A DNA stretch of 64,000 nucleotides from Druceiella hillmani (Eukaryota; Arthropoda; Insecta; Lepidoptera; Hepialidae): NCBI GenBank assembly GCA_039881145.1, contig JAYKKI010000139.1, positions 868,001 to 932,000 of the forward strand, given 5' to 3'. The notes beneath the pieces were generated by a model. It was not told the origin of the DNA, did no database searches, and saw nothing but the letters and a program-made list of their open reading frames with translations. How positions within the stretch are numbered: position 1 is the first letter of the stretch; each line of letters begins with the position of its first letter. This document shows, piece after piece, positions 35,664 through 46,441 of the stretch. A program made the position numbers and the translations under genes.

Positions 35664-36288
35664 AGTTTATTTCTTATAATTTTAAATATGGTTTTATTTA
35701 GCAAATGTATTCATAACTAATTTCTAGTCGTACACCACACATAATATATTTTAATACTTAGTACTTTAGTTGACTATAAGAGATTACCAGGCAAAAATAT
35801 TGCCATAGGCAATATTTTTGCCTTATATGTTTTTACATCAAAAACAATAAATACATGAACAAATAAATCTCACAACTCCTTTAAATCCTATGTATTAACG
35901 CGTTTACTTAAAAATAAAGAAAATACTATTAACAGACATGGATAACATCTACCCCAGTATATTAAGAATATAACTCCACATATACAGAGCCACCCTAACC
36001 TAATTCTCTCATCTGATCCGCCACTTAGCTAAACATATTGAATAAACAAAATGCTTAATAATAATAATATCTGATCTTTTCTATGTTGCGTTAAGGGCCA
36101 CTTTAGAAACGCGTTATGACTATGGCTTGTGACACTAATAATTATTTAGCTCACAGAATAAATATTAAATTCTGTCTAACGTAGTCTCTTTATTATCATT
36201 GCTCAACTATTAAGCCGATGAAAGTGGTCAGGGCTTAAAATTTGTTGTCTGAGTTGAATTGTAAGATAAATTTATGTAACTATTTTGA
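35664..36288. other. AT-rich stretch with a small perfect hairpin
   Basis: No gene supported. A CCACCCTAACCTAATTCTC patch and a short (AAT)n run (36058-36070) are the only other features besides the hairpin at 35789-35823. Confidence 0.35.
35789..35823. repeat. Perfect 16-bp-arm hairpin
   Basis: AGGCAAAAATATTGCC and its exact complement flank a three-base loop (ATA). Single copy in the window. Confidence 0.85.
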
Positions 36289-36498
36289 TTAGATATAACA
36301 AGGGGAATTTTGTATATGTTGTAAGATTAACCACTTTGTAAGCTCTGCAGTTACTTGCAGCAAATAAGCATAGATGGATATTCTATTAGGTTTTCCTTGT
36401 GGGTCAAGATCGATTAGATTAAATTTTTTAGTACGTCTTAGCAATATTTTGACTTGAGTGGTAATAAAAAAAATTCTTGCTCCGAACTTTAAGCTCAT
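36289..36498 (-). pseudogene. Unrecognised 69-codon open frame
   Basis: Frame reads F-G-A-R-I-F-F-I-T-T-Q-V-K-I-L-L-R-R, then D-P-Q-G-K-P-N-R-I-S-I-Y-A-Y-L-L and T-A-E-L-T-K-W-L. The charged, mixed composition is more protein-like than the usual AT-rich noise. No domain recognised and no splice sites identified; possibly a mobile-element relic. Confidence 0.25.
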
Positions 36499-36709
36499 TT
36501 GGATGATTTGATTTTATCTAAATTATTAGTAATAATTTTATATTATTCCACAAAATTGAAAGTATGTTATTGAATAAATAAATGACGTGCAATATATATT
36601 ATTAGGTTTTACTCGATTATTTATTTTTTGTAACTATCATTAAATTACCGTTCGACTCTTTTGTTATTAATAATAAATTTGTGGTTTAAGTAAGATTAGA
36701 AATTCAAAA

Positions 36710-36770
36710 GGAAAAACGGAACGTGTCCGCTGTTCATCTGTTACAGCCGTTTTATCAGAAACGATTTGAG
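36710..36770 (+). repeat. Possible repeat B-like head fragment
   Basis: AACGGAACGTGTCCGCTGTTCATCTG, in two parts (GGAACGTGTCCGCTGTTCAT and CTGTTACAGCCGTTTTATCA), resembles the 'CGCTGTCCGTCTGTC ... CAGCCG' section of the arthropod repeat. Too short for certainty. Confidence 0.4.
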
Positions 36771-37166
36771 ATAGAAACAAGCATTGGTATAGATTAAAAG
36801 ATATTAATATGTAGTAAGTTAAGTATTCGAAAAAAAAATTTAAAATTATAGGAGTTTGTTATGACTAGTCGTAAAGATTTCAAAAGTTTAAGCAGTCTTC
36901 ATTATTTTAGGTAGTATATCTCCAGAAATATTCTGAAAATTGTTAAAATAATATGCTCTACTCGTATATGAACCTAAAATTATATAAATATCTACATAGT
37001 TTTATGAGGGTTTGAAACGATTATAATGATGATTCCGAATATGATACATTTTGTTATATTCACGATAATATGTATTCCCTATACTTAATTATAGCAAGCA
37101 TATTAAATATCTACAACACTAGGAGGATTTATGATAATTAAAGTAAGTTCATTTAAAGTGACATTG

Positions 37167-37211
37167 TAACCTTCGTTGCATGAGTTAGACTCGCATTTGG
37201 TAAAATTTTTG
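37167..37211 (+). repeat. Repeat B tail fragment
   Basis: GTAACCTTCGTTGCATGAGT, then TAGACTCGCATTTGGTAAAA and a T run, matches the B tail (core GAGTCCGACTCGCACTTGG) with several substitutions. Confidence 0.55.
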
Positions 37212-38833
37212 TTAAGAGAGTGTAGGTATGAAACATACAATTGATCCAAAATTCTTTAGGCAACCAGCTTTTATAATGAATAGATCATTTACACCAACTA
37301 AATATTACAAAATTATGAATTTTTACACAAATTTGACTTTCTCACGAGCATTGTTGATGAAGTGAGTGGAACTGAAATATATTGCAAATTTAAAAAGAGT
37401 ATTCTTTTTGTATGGTTAGTTGTATTCGTTATTTGAGGTGGGGCGTATATATTGTAGTCCGAATGCTTACGAAATATTTGCCTAGAACGAACGTACTGCT
37501 GTATGATATTATTCCGATACCTGTCACAAAATACGCAGTTTGTTCTTTCCATTTTAATGACTAAATTAATATAAGTGAAAAAGAAACAAAACGGTTACGG
37601 ATGAACGCAGTCTATCCAGCTCATCGCATAATCCCTTCTGAAGAAGGAAAGAAACAAAAAAAACAGGCTATATTTGAAACGTACCATGCTCTTAAATAAG
37701 TTACTATTTCATATATTAATACTTTGTGCTTACTTCGTGCTAGGTATTTTATAATCTCTTCAAACTATTTGTGTTTCGACATTTGGCGCGCCCACGTTCA
37801 TTTCTGGTCTCTGAAGGTCCGTAAATAAGTGAAACATCAAAATATTAATAAATCATTGCGTATATTGTACACTTTATGCCGCATTACGTCCTCCCAACAG
37901 AACATCCAACAAACAAGTATGCCAGCCCCGTACCTACGGTGTAGTATAAGATCACCTCAAACGGAAAATTACTGACCTCGCACACCGCTCTTCGATACTA
38001 GCATTCTAAACCAATTTTAGGACCTTTTTACGTTTTAAACCATTGGCGTAATAAATATCATTATTTAAATTTTAATATTTTAGTATTCTATCATGAAAAA
38101 GTGCTTTCGAAATTAACATTTCCAATTTCAAGGATCTTATGAATCTAAAAATTTAACTTTTGAATATATCTATAAGTTAAGTTTTGCCAGAAAAATAAAT
38201 TATATATCTAGTTGTGGCGCACATTTTATTTAAAATTATTTTATACGAGAAAATTGAAGACAAAGTGGCGCAAACATATTTATATATACGACTTAAGTTA
38301 TTTATGAAAATAGTGTTTCTAAAATAGTGAAATATATTTTTACATTTTTCAAATTGTGCCTATATTTTTTTATAAAATCACGCGGTTAAAGCCACGTATA
38401 AATCTGGTGCTAGTCTGAACAATAGATGCCGATAAAACATATTGAGATACATACTGATGTAAAAAAATTCCAGAAACATTTAACATTTCATAGTCTAGCT
38501 TTTCCTTGACTCTACTGAATTGAATAGCGCAACTTCTATCTAAATTTATTCGGTTCAAATAAAAATGTTTAGTGCATAATTTTTTTGACTTTTTCGTTAT
38601 TAATTAGAATAGATTAGTTTTTAAATTTAAATAGTCAAGCTAAATAAAAACAAAAACTGCTATTCAAAATGTACATAAAATCGAAACAATTTTACGAGTG
38701 ACGTAAAATACCTTAACCACAACCAAAAAAGCTACAGGACCACACCTCCCTCTCCCCACACCAACCTCTGTTAATGGTTGACACGCGTCAGTTAAATAGA
38801 AGGGGATAAACATTATTTGTAATAAACATTATT
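37212..38833. other. Mixed stretch, no gene recognised
   Basis: A GC-richer patch at 37775-38000 includes CATTTGGCGCGCCCACGTTC, which superficially recalls the region just downstream of an LTR-retrotransposon 5' LTR. There is no LTR pair or coding relic to support that. Minus-strand frames at 37313-37552 and 38370-38558 are unrecognised. Confidence 0.3.
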
Positions 38834-38898
38834 TGTGCTCGCCATTGTTTTATTGATTAATTATTTTATAATTAATCAATAAAACAATGGCGAGCACA
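38834..38898. repeat. Perfect 28-bp-arm inverted repeat (hairpin)
   Basis: TGTGCTCGCCATTGTTTTAT, then TGATTAAT, is followed after 9 bases by its exact reverse complement. Just upstream, ATAAACATTATTTGT is duplicated in tandem (38810-38836). A young palindrome with no mismatch in 28 bp suggests recent formation, functional constraint or an assembly artefact. Single copy in the window. Confidence 0.9.
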
Positions 38899-39262
38899 CA
38901 AAGAGGCTGATTTAACGACTGGAATGCGTGTTAATATTTCTACAATAGAAACGTACGTAGACATAACCTTCTTATTTGTCAATATCTTGTTGAAAATGAA
39001 TATTGAAAATGAGTATTGTTTTCTTCATTATTGTAAATATGTGCCGAAATATTTTTATATTTAGAAATAAAACTCGGTAAGCAAAATTATTCTTTCGATC
39101 CTCGTGAATTATTATAAGATATGACCTGCATTACATACAAAAATCGAAAATGGATTGAAAAAACATAAAGCTTACTTTCTTGTGTTCTAAAGTTTATAAT
39201 GATTTAAAAGGAGATATGCGCAAATTGTATGCAAATCTTCTATTTATTGAATTTTATTTCAG

Positions 39263-39309
39263 TTCTTTACCGTTATGGTACTTGAATGGTTGGTGGTCGC
39301 ACCGCGTCA
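39263..39309 (+). CDS. Exon-like 47-nt island with consensus splice sites
   Basis: Flanked by ATTTTATTTCAG (acceptor, AG at 39261-39262) and GTAAGT (donor, 39310-39315). The island is about half G+C in a region of about 30%. Two frames are open: one gives F-F-T-V-M-V-L-E-W-L-V-V-A-P-R, the other S-L-P-L-W-Y-L-N-G-W-W-S-H-R-V. I recognise neither. If real it is an internal exon on the same strand as the promoter candidate at 42861. Chance occurrence cannot be excluded. Confidence 0.35.
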
Positions 39310-39315
39310 GTAAGT

Positions 39316-40810
39316 GAAACTAAGGAAGTGAAATTATAAAATATGAATGCAAAAAATAAATGTAGGCTCGGGTGTAATTGGTGTGTTACAAAATTAGTAA
39401 TAACATTATATCGAATATTTTCTTTGAATATTAACATAAGATGGAGAAAATAAATAAATATAAGCAACAGTAAAGTAAGCAACTATCAGTAACAAAAAGT
39501 AATAAAATTAATGACTCATTTGAAAAGAAACAGTCGTACGTTAATTTAGACTTTTTGGCAAATTAATGATATAAAATAATAAAAAAAATTTCTTGCAATT
39601 CCCGAGAATGGTGTTAAAATTATCAATAACGCGAACAAAAAATATATCAATGTCTTGATTTAATTTGTTTGCTTCACGATATATCAAATCATGTATTAAA
39701 TACCCATTATCTAAAAAAAAACAAAACAGTTTGATGTACCCATATTTTTTGACCAATACTAAAAATTAATAAGAATTTTATATGAACTGTTGCTTGACAA
39801 TTGCGATTATTAAGTGTCAAAAGATTAGTTCTTGACGTAATTACTTCTGATCCTAGAGATTTGGAAGAAGTCGAATATATCAAGGTAATCTGGGAAATAT
39901 TTATTGTTCATCCAGAATTAAAATAATGTTAGTAAATTTAAAAGGTTGACGTCAATATCTCAATTTCAGTCTCAAAAATTGATATATCAACCAAAATGTA
40001 TTGTTTGTAACTTTGATATCTCAACAAAAACGATGTGAATGATATCCCATTTATATTATAAACATGACATTTGGCCCATTTAAATATCTCTACGTGATAA
40101 AGGAAGTGTATTAGAAATACTAATTGTTTTATAGGCCCAACACCCAAACCAAACCAATGTATGTGAATGTGTACGATTGCATAAACTTACGTGACAGCCG
40201 CAAAATGATGTCTATTTTACAGTCTATTGAGCGTAGAGGCGTGCAATGTTACATACATTGCACGATGAATATAAAGAAATAAACCGTAACTAATCGGACA
40301 ATTATTGATGAAATAAAAAGCGAATATTCTAAAAAACATGAACTTTTAAAAGAAAACAAGTCTTTAAATCAGTAATAGAAGTATCCAATAAATCCGAATG
40401 TGTCTTTTGCGGGTGACTGTGACTGTATATATCATATCAAACGTAAATGAAAAAGACTCAATAATTTTCTTAAAATGTCTCATATAGCGCGTTGAAAAAA
40501 AATCATACTTTTCAAATAAATTTAGTTTGAAGCTGAAATATAATTAATTAGTGTTAATGAAAAATATTGATGAAAATTAATGTGGTAAGAGTAACATAAT
40601 CTTTTCTCACCCATCTCTTTTTGGTTTCAAGAAGTACCTCTATTTCTGGGTCAGTAGTTCGGCTAATAGGAATTCAGTTAAGATTAAGCGCTTCACGGGT
40701 AAGCGGCGTGCATTCTGTGTCAAAAATATTTAACAAAATGGCTATTCATGCACTGTTGTTAGGTGTTATTTCGTTCTTAATACGAATTACATGACCTAAA
40801 TCATCATAGT
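39316..40810. other. AT-rich stretch, no supported gene
   Basis: Open frames on the minus strand (39273-39482, 39541-39756, 39938-40147) are Phe/Ile/Leu-rich and unsupported. A short inverted repeat GTGCAATGT...ACATTGCAC lies at 40240-40262. The last 200 bases are GC-richer and may hold the eroded N-terminus of the transposase fossil that follows. Confidence 0.35.
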
Positions 40811-41720
40811 GAAAGTGTGATTCTGTCATGGGTTGGAAACTTCAAGTTTGTGGGTTCAACTGTTAATTCGAATTCACCGGGATGCCCAAGATCAACAAAA
40901 CAGAGGGAGCAATTAGAAAAATTAGAACTTCCGTACGATACAATTGCAGATTATCAAGTTGAAAGAGTTCAGCTCAGGCTGCAGCATGAATATATAATTG
41001 TAGCGCGTTTTGAAGAAGGATCTTAAATTGCGTCCATGGAAAATTAAATTAATGCGGAAGCTAAAGCCAAATTATCACAATTGAGTCCGAGCTTTTCTCG
41101 AAACCATGTTGGAGCATTTTCAGAGATTAAACGATATTCTCTGTTCGGATGAAATCATTTTTACTTAAACGGAAACGTCAGGAAACAAAGTTGTCATTAC
41201 CGAGTAGCAGAAAATCCAAAATTTAAATATCAAAAATTTGTACATTCACCAAAGGTTACAATTTGAGCAGCCATTTAATCCTTAGGAATCATCAATCCCC
41301 ATTTTGTTTAAAATCAGCGATGTCAATGTGTGACCGTTAATTCCGATTGGTACATAGCAATGTAATATATATTTTTGTTTCTAAAACTGCGTGAATTTTA
41401 AACAACAATCGCAGGATAGGATTTAAACAGAATGGAGTCTCATGCCATAAGTGTAATGAATCAAAGGTATTTGTAAAGGGACGCTTGCAGAAAAACTCAT
41501 AAAGCACTGAGGAGTCATTCCACGACCTCTTAGGACTAAAAGATCTGATATCCCTTGACTTCTTTCTTTGAAATTATACGTAAGATCTAGTTTACATTAA
41601 TAACCCAATATCTATTGCGCATTAAATACAAATATCTGACAAGAGATTGCCGCTATTCCATGCACAATATGCTAGCATGATTTTGTGTAAATTCAAGGGC
41701 CAAATTTTAATATTATAAAT
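40811..41720 (+). pseudogene. Mariner-type (DD41D) transposase pseudogene, near full-length
   Basis: Family knowledge: Tc1/mariner-superfamily transposases cut and paste DNA with a DDE/D catalytic triad. Read in order, with at least two frame changes and several stops: N-F-K-F-V-G-S-T-V-N-S-N-S-P-G-C-P-R-S-T (N-terminal DNA-binding linker, 40830 on); D-L-K-L-R-P-W-K-I-K-L (about 41021); C-S-D-E-I-I-F with the first catalytic D at 41148; Y-R-V-A-E-N-P-K-F-K-Y-Q-K and V-T-V-N-S-D-W-Y (41195-41360); F-K-Q-N-G-V-S-C-H, where the second catalytic D is N (41431); L-D-F-F-L with the third D at 41557; then V-Y-I-N-N-P-I-S-I-A-H. The second and third acidic positions lie 42 codons apart in one frame, i.e. 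DD41D spacing. Inverted terminal repeats were not identified. Clearly dead. Confidence 0.85.
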
Positions 41721-42860
41721 AGAATCATCAAGAAATAATCCTTATGATTCACAATTAATTTAAAATTTATCTTCCGTTTATCAATTATGATTTAAATACG
41801 TGTTTATTTCGATACCATTTATAATTTTTTTATGTGAATTTTCAATATCTACCTATTTTAATGGTCCTCCCACTGTACGAGTATAGTTAGATCACGGAAT
41901 GTTTTTCCACTTTAAATATATACTTAACTTCAGAAAATTAATTATACTTCATGAGACAGAAAATCTACATTTTAAAGTCATTCTAGCATGTTCAATAAAA
42001 GTTTTAAGGATCTGTGTGCCCTACATCTTTATAAGACTAATGATGTTGGTCAGAACTATATTCTAATGTTAAAGATTTTAAACAAGAATTCAATTCCAAA
42101 ACAAGAGCATATGTTATGTTTTACACTCACTTTCTAAGATGGTTTATTTTGGGATGTCTCGTTAGATATCGATCGACAAATTGGTTAGTTTCATCACACT
42201 TATAAACAAATATGTATTAGTAATCTAAATATGTCATAAAGGATTTCTAATACAGATTTAGTTTTTACTTTATTTTATTTAACATTCGAGTATTGTCATT
42301 GATCCTAGATGCTACCATACATTCGACCTCTTTGACTGACTGGTGATATTTGTAAAACAAGGGAGTTTTTCTAATAATATTACGAACCTATTCATCAACC
42401 GTGTTTGGAAGCGGATATTATAATGAAATTAATATATTATTAATCTTAAAGCAAAAACACCAAAAAAGTTTGTTCAATTTTCAAAATATATCAATAGAAA
42501 ATTATACATAGGAATGTAGAAGGAGATTTTGGTTAAGAAAAATTTAAATAATTACAAGAATACACTATTATACTTTATATAAATATCCAAATTATTTTAT
42601 ACAATTAATGTTGATTGAAATAATATTAACGGCCATTTTATAGAAGCATAACATGTCTATGGACATCATTGTTACTTATTAGGCTAATTTATTTTCTTCC
42701 TTACCTTTTAACATGCAAATATTTACATCTATATATTATAAGATCATTTACGTATTGACGTAAAATAAAACACATTACGTGTGCTACAGATATTATATGA
42801 AAGCGAAATAGATTCACATGCCAATACCAATGAACAACTCAAACAATGAAATGCAAATTG
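41721..42860. other. AT-rich stretch, no supported gene
   Basis: No frame or repeat supported. Just upstream of the promoter candidate, 42745-42785 has dyad-like CG motifs (TTACGTATTGACGTAA and ACATTACGTGT) that could be activator sites. Confidence 0.35.
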
Positions 42861-42896
42861 TATAAAAGGCCGCGTGAACACGGTTAGAAATCACAC
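42861..42896 (+). promoter_or_regulatory. Strong TATA-box plus initiator core promoter candidate
   Basis: TATAAAAG at 42861-42868 is followed by GC-rich GCCGCGTGAACACGG and, 32 bases after the TATA start, by TCACAC (A+1 at 42893), close to the arthropod initiator TCAKTY. Spacing and flanks are what an insect TATA promoter should have. A candidate first exon with ATG and donor follows. Confidence 0.45.
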
Positions 42897-43077
42897 ATTG
42901 CCGCCTGTCTCACAAATATTAAGCTTAGGTGTCGCACAATATACGTATATGAGAATGAGCTGGAAACCATTGGATTATTAATGTCATTGAAAAAAAGAAT
43001 AAAAAGAGAATAAAGTGTTAGAGAAAACAAGTCGATAAACAACGATAGAAATATCCAAAAACACAAAAATGTCCCTC
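42893..43077 (+). CDS. Candidate first exon: 5' UTR plus three codons, then GTGAGT donor
   Basis: From the predicted start at 42893 the leader runs to ACACAAAA-ATG (43069), an ideal insect start context. The codons M-S-L are followed directly by GTGAGT (43078-43083), a strong donor. Insect secreted-protein genes, notably cuticular proteins, often have a first exon with only three to five codons, so the arrangement is plausible. If unspliced, the frame ends after M-S-L-V-S-E-C-D-C-L-S-V-G. A short upstream ATG (near 42950) is a weakness. No second exon could be identified, and the 98-codon minus-strand frame here (42884-43180) is judged a shadow. Confidence 0.35.
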
Positions 43078-43375
43078 GTGAGTGAGTGCGATTGCTTGTC
43101 GGTTGGTTAAGCTGCGAAGTAGAAAGGAAGCATTTCTTTTCCATATTACTCTCCTCTGCGTGGACATTACCGTGGTGCACATATTTTAAAAAATACTGGA
43201 ATTTTTTATTAAAAACGTGGTGTGCGTTATCTTGTAGTTTCGGATAAAATCTTCAAACTAAGGTGCAGTTCAGAATTGATTACAGTAAAATAATTTAGCA
43301 AAATATAAAAGAATATTTTTACAGTAATATGATTTTAAATTGTCTAATGGCTCTTCACTTAAATAACTTAAAAGT

Positions 43376-43378
43376 GTA

Positions 43379-43417
<39 letters not shown>
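43376..43417. repeat. (TA)n microsatellite with TG interruptions
   Basis: Begins TATATATGTGTG and continues as pure TA. Confidence 0.9.
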
Positions 43418-43420
<3 letters not shown>

Positions 43421-43493
43421 AATACCAATTTACTATAATGTATTGCAGCCCTAGTACGTATCGAAATGTTTTATTGCTTAATTCTTTACTGAG

Positions 43494-43538
43494 CACTGTA
43501 TATATAAACTATTGTCATTTGTTATGATTGTCGACTTC
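43494..43538 (+). repeat. Dispersed repeat D, partial copy
   Basis: CACTGTATATATAAACTATT, then GTCATTTGTTATGATTGTCG, matches 49359-49401 in the same orientation with a two-base length difference and few substitutions. Confidence 0.7.
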
Positions 43539-44080
43539 ATACGATAGCAAATTGTTCAGATACATAACATTATATTCATATATTACATTAAATAGAAGAA
43601 AGATTTTATTTTGTAAGAACTTTATTAGGCCAAAAACAAGCCAAAACTCATTGTACTTTCATTCAAACTCTTCTTTAAATTACACGAGATCCTATGTTGA
43701 GGGCGGACGTTGGAACGGTGGGAACAGTGCAGTAATAATTGTGTTAAATATTTTTTTTTAAACCCACATATCTTTATAATAAAATGAAGACATATACAGA
43801 CTTCGCTTTCATATCGTGTATTTTAATGTTTTCTTACTTCAGCCTTGCTATTTTTGTTGAAATAATGGAAACGAAATCTATTCGAATAAACCAGTACATA
43901 CCAAATGGCACAAAATACATTTGTAATCGATTTAATTAATAAATCTAATTCCTAACTTCTATGTAGAACGGATTTACAATATTTGTCTTTTAAATAAGCC
44001 TGTATGAAGTAATCCAGAGAATTATGTTGGAACTAATAAAAATAATCCTCGAAAAAACTGTGTTCGTTTCCATTCAAACT

Positions 44081-44139
44081 TCTTTCACCTGAGGTAGAAT
44101 GAACTAATCAGGTTATTTCATTCTACCTCAAGTGAAAGA
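44081..44139. repeat. Inverted repeat, 23-bp arms, one mismatch
   Basis: TCTTTCACCTGAGGTAGAAT with GAA pairs with its downstream complement across a 13-base loop. One arm difference (CCTGAGG against CCTCAAG). Single copy. Confidence 0.8.
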
Positions 44140-44505
44140 ATTGTGGTAATTACACTTTTTGTTCATCTTTAATGAATTTTAGGATTTATACAAAGTTCAT
44201 AATAAAATTTGCAGAGAAACTCATAGGTTCCATCAACATTTTCAACGAAAAACTTGCTTGTTTCATTTGCTTTGCAAGTTTTTTTTACATGACTGTAATT
44301 TTTTGGTAACGTTATGTACACTTTCGAAATAAATTCATCAAAGCAACTTGATTTCAGACCCAGTAGTATATTTTAACGATTAAATAATTTTTTTTATGGA
44401 TCTTGTATTTCCCGATAATGAAATCGTACGGACAGAAAAGTTGCATTCAGTCACTTTATCGGCGGGGGCTGTTTGTGATCATGAATGAAAATAATTGCGC
44501 GAACA

Positions 44506-44509
<4 letters not shown>

Positions 44510-44558
<49 letters not shown>
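44510..44558. repeat. (TA)n microsatellite followed by poly-T
   Basis: About 17 TA units and a T run of about 16. This could be an old (TA)-type insertion site or a reverse-oriented poly-A tail. Confidence 0.9.
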
Positions 44559-44559
<1 letters not shown>

Positions 44560-44847
44560 ATAGTATATCAAATTAATTATAATTAACAATAACTTTTTAA
44601 CACTTAAATATATTTATAAGCTCGTATTATTTACTTGGTTAATTTAAATAGTTTTTAAAAAGTAAGAAATGCGAGTTTAGAAATATATTTAGTGGTTCAA
44701 AAGTGTTAGTTTTTAACGTAAATTGTAAGCCAATACGTCTCCGATTTTCATAAAACGTTGTTACATTTTGTTGCAAAAATAAATGAAATACATTTATATT
44801 TTTATTCGAAATATCTAATTTTACGAATCTAATATTTCACTTTTTAC

Positions 44848-44900
44848 CTGCACTTCTCGCGTTTCCATTACGTTCTCCACACCACACCACCACTTCCTTT
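44848..44900 (-). CDS. Exon-like pocket with start codon and donor
   Basis: On the minus strand a CCAAG acceptor-like edge precedes GGAAGTGGTGGTGTGGTGTG. An ATG then opens M-E-T-R-E-V-Q, ending CAG followed by GTAAAA (44842-44847). It is markedly GC-richer than its flanks. It may be a first coding exon or chance; no promoter or partner exon was found. Confidence 0.25.
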
Positions 44901-45193
44901 CTTGGAAAATTATTATTAAATCGAATTGTTTCTATACTAAATTAAATTACATTGAAATAAACATTTGGAATATGTAGTTGGAGATATTTATCTAATTGAA
45001 CAGATATCTGCAGCAAATAAAACCCTAAAATAATTTTAAAAGTTCACTAAGCTATAATTAGTGGATATATTGTATACTCTTTATGAATAACAAGACTTTG
45101 ACAAAGAACTACTGCTATTGTTTACACCCAGCAAAAGATTATTTAACAGCGTAAGAAAAAAAATAATGTTTGGTTATTATAATACTAGAATAT

Positions 45194-45299
45194 ATTCAGT
45201 GGGAAACAAGTTATGAAGTTTTTGAAAAAGGGAAAAAGTAAGTGGTCAAACTTTATTATACTGTTCTATGAAATTCATAACTTGTTTTCTATTCAACTG
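45194..45299. repeat. Imperfect inverted repeat, arms about 24 bp
   Basis: TTCAGTGGGAAACAAGTTAT with GAA is mirrored by TTCATAACTTGTTTTCTATT with CAACTGA, separated by about 56 bases. Arms have a few mismatches. Confidence 0.65.
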
Positions 45300-45933
45300 A
45301 GTTTTCCCAATTCCTGCATCGCAATATCGTATAATTTGTTCTCGCAAGTGTAGTATAGTTAGTATACAAAGATCTCATAACACTTGACGGGGAAACAATT
45401 GAAAAAAATCTTTAAAGCCTTTCACATTTAAGTACTGTAGATAGACAATATATTTCTTAGGAGTATAATTCTGCAATGAAGAAAAAATTAAATAATAATT
45501 TGGTATAATAAAATTAGAGGGATAGGACATTTTTGAGATGTGGGATGGATTTTGGATCTTTCCAATGGTTTTATGTTCAGCGATAATAATATCCGTTCGC
45601 GTATCTTCCTTCATTCCCATTGCTAAATAAAAGCGGCAAAATAGGAGAACTACAGTTTCCAAGTTATTATTTACTATTTTACTAGCATTTATAGCAATAA
45701 TCTTTTATATCGTGAGCTCCAAGAAAGTTATACGAGGTTATGTTCTTTTGAATTCGGAAGCAAATGTACAAAATATTTTATTACATGTTATGGCATTAGT
45801 TAAATATAAATATATAAAGTTTTTTTTGCAGAAAATAGTGCCATTTTAATACTTTAATGTGATTTCATAGATATATAAAAATTGTGGGCTCGAAAATATT
45901 TTTTTTATTTCATAATATTTGCCAGCACAAAAT

Positions 45934-46037
45934 TTACGAAACTGCAATATTTCATTTAGTGATGTTACTTGATTTAGACCCAGAAAAAAATGTCTGATTC
46001 AAACAACACTACTAAATGAAATATTGTAGTTTCGTAA
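45934..46037. repeat. Inverted repeat, 27-bp arms
   Basis: TTACGAAACTGCAATATTTC with ATTTAGT pairs with ACTAAATGAAATATTGTAGT with TTCGTAA; one mismatch. The 50-base interior contains a short AGTGATGTT/AACAACACT extension. It may be a small foldback element. Confidence 0.8.
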
Positions 46038-46334
46038 TGTTATGGGTTTAAAATGATAGCAACAAAATAAAAAAAAAAGTTGCTTTCAATATTTCAAATA
46101 AAGCCAAGTGTTAACATATTTTAACAAATAAAGATAAAAAATTCAGTAGCTCTAAAGTGGCCGATAGGTCAAAAATTAAAACGTGTAACTGAAAATTAAA
46201 GCGTGGATACTAAATGCTCGTAATGTTCAACTGAATCATTTAATAAAAAAGACTCATTTAAGTAATATTTATATTTTAGCAAAAATGGAATAGTGTTGTT
46301 TTCTATGTCAAGCAATTTCTGAAAAAAAAACACT

Positions 46335-46400
46335 GTGACAATTAGACTGACGGACACAGGCGATTTTATAAGATTTTGGTTTTTTCTCTCAAGGTACTAA
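46335..46400 (-). repeat. Repeat B head fragment (minus strand)
   Basis: In reverse complement this reads TAGTACCTTGAGAGAAAAAA, then a GTCCGTCAGTCTAATTGTC section, matching the head of the arthropod repeat (GGGTTCCGTA, then TGTCCGTCTGTCTGTC). A short palindromic TA run (46409-46424) and repeat D follow. Confidence 0.5.
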
Positions 46401-46441
46401 ATTTTGATGATATATATATATCATCAGATCTATTTTGTCTC

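Larger units (their letters stand above)
43078..44080. other. AT-rich stretch with microsatellite and repeat D fragment
   Basis: Apart from (TA)n at 43376-43417 and repeat D at 43494-43538, nothing is supported. The 77-codon frame at 43528-43761 has a mixed C-terminal part (Y-V-E-G-G-R-W-N-G-G-N) but no family match. Confidence 0.35.
44140..46334. other. AT-rich stretch with inverted repeats, no supported gene
   Basis: Contains (TA)n and poly-T at 44510-44558, an exon-like pocket at 44848-44900, and inverted repeats at 45194-45299 and 45934-46037, all listed separately. A 95-codon minus-strand frame (45375-45662) is mixed in composition but unrecognised. Confidence 0.35.

Noticed and set aside
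37775..37830. Primer-binding-site-like sequence (TTTGGCGCGCCCACG) suggesting an LTR retrotransposon
   Set aside because: No pair of long terminal repeats, no polypurine tract and no gag/pol relic nearby.
42884..43180. 98-codon minus-strand frame
   Set aside because: It overlaps the plus-strand TATA/initiator candidate, has a Phe/Leu/Ser-rich middle from AT-rich DNA and no recognisable domain.
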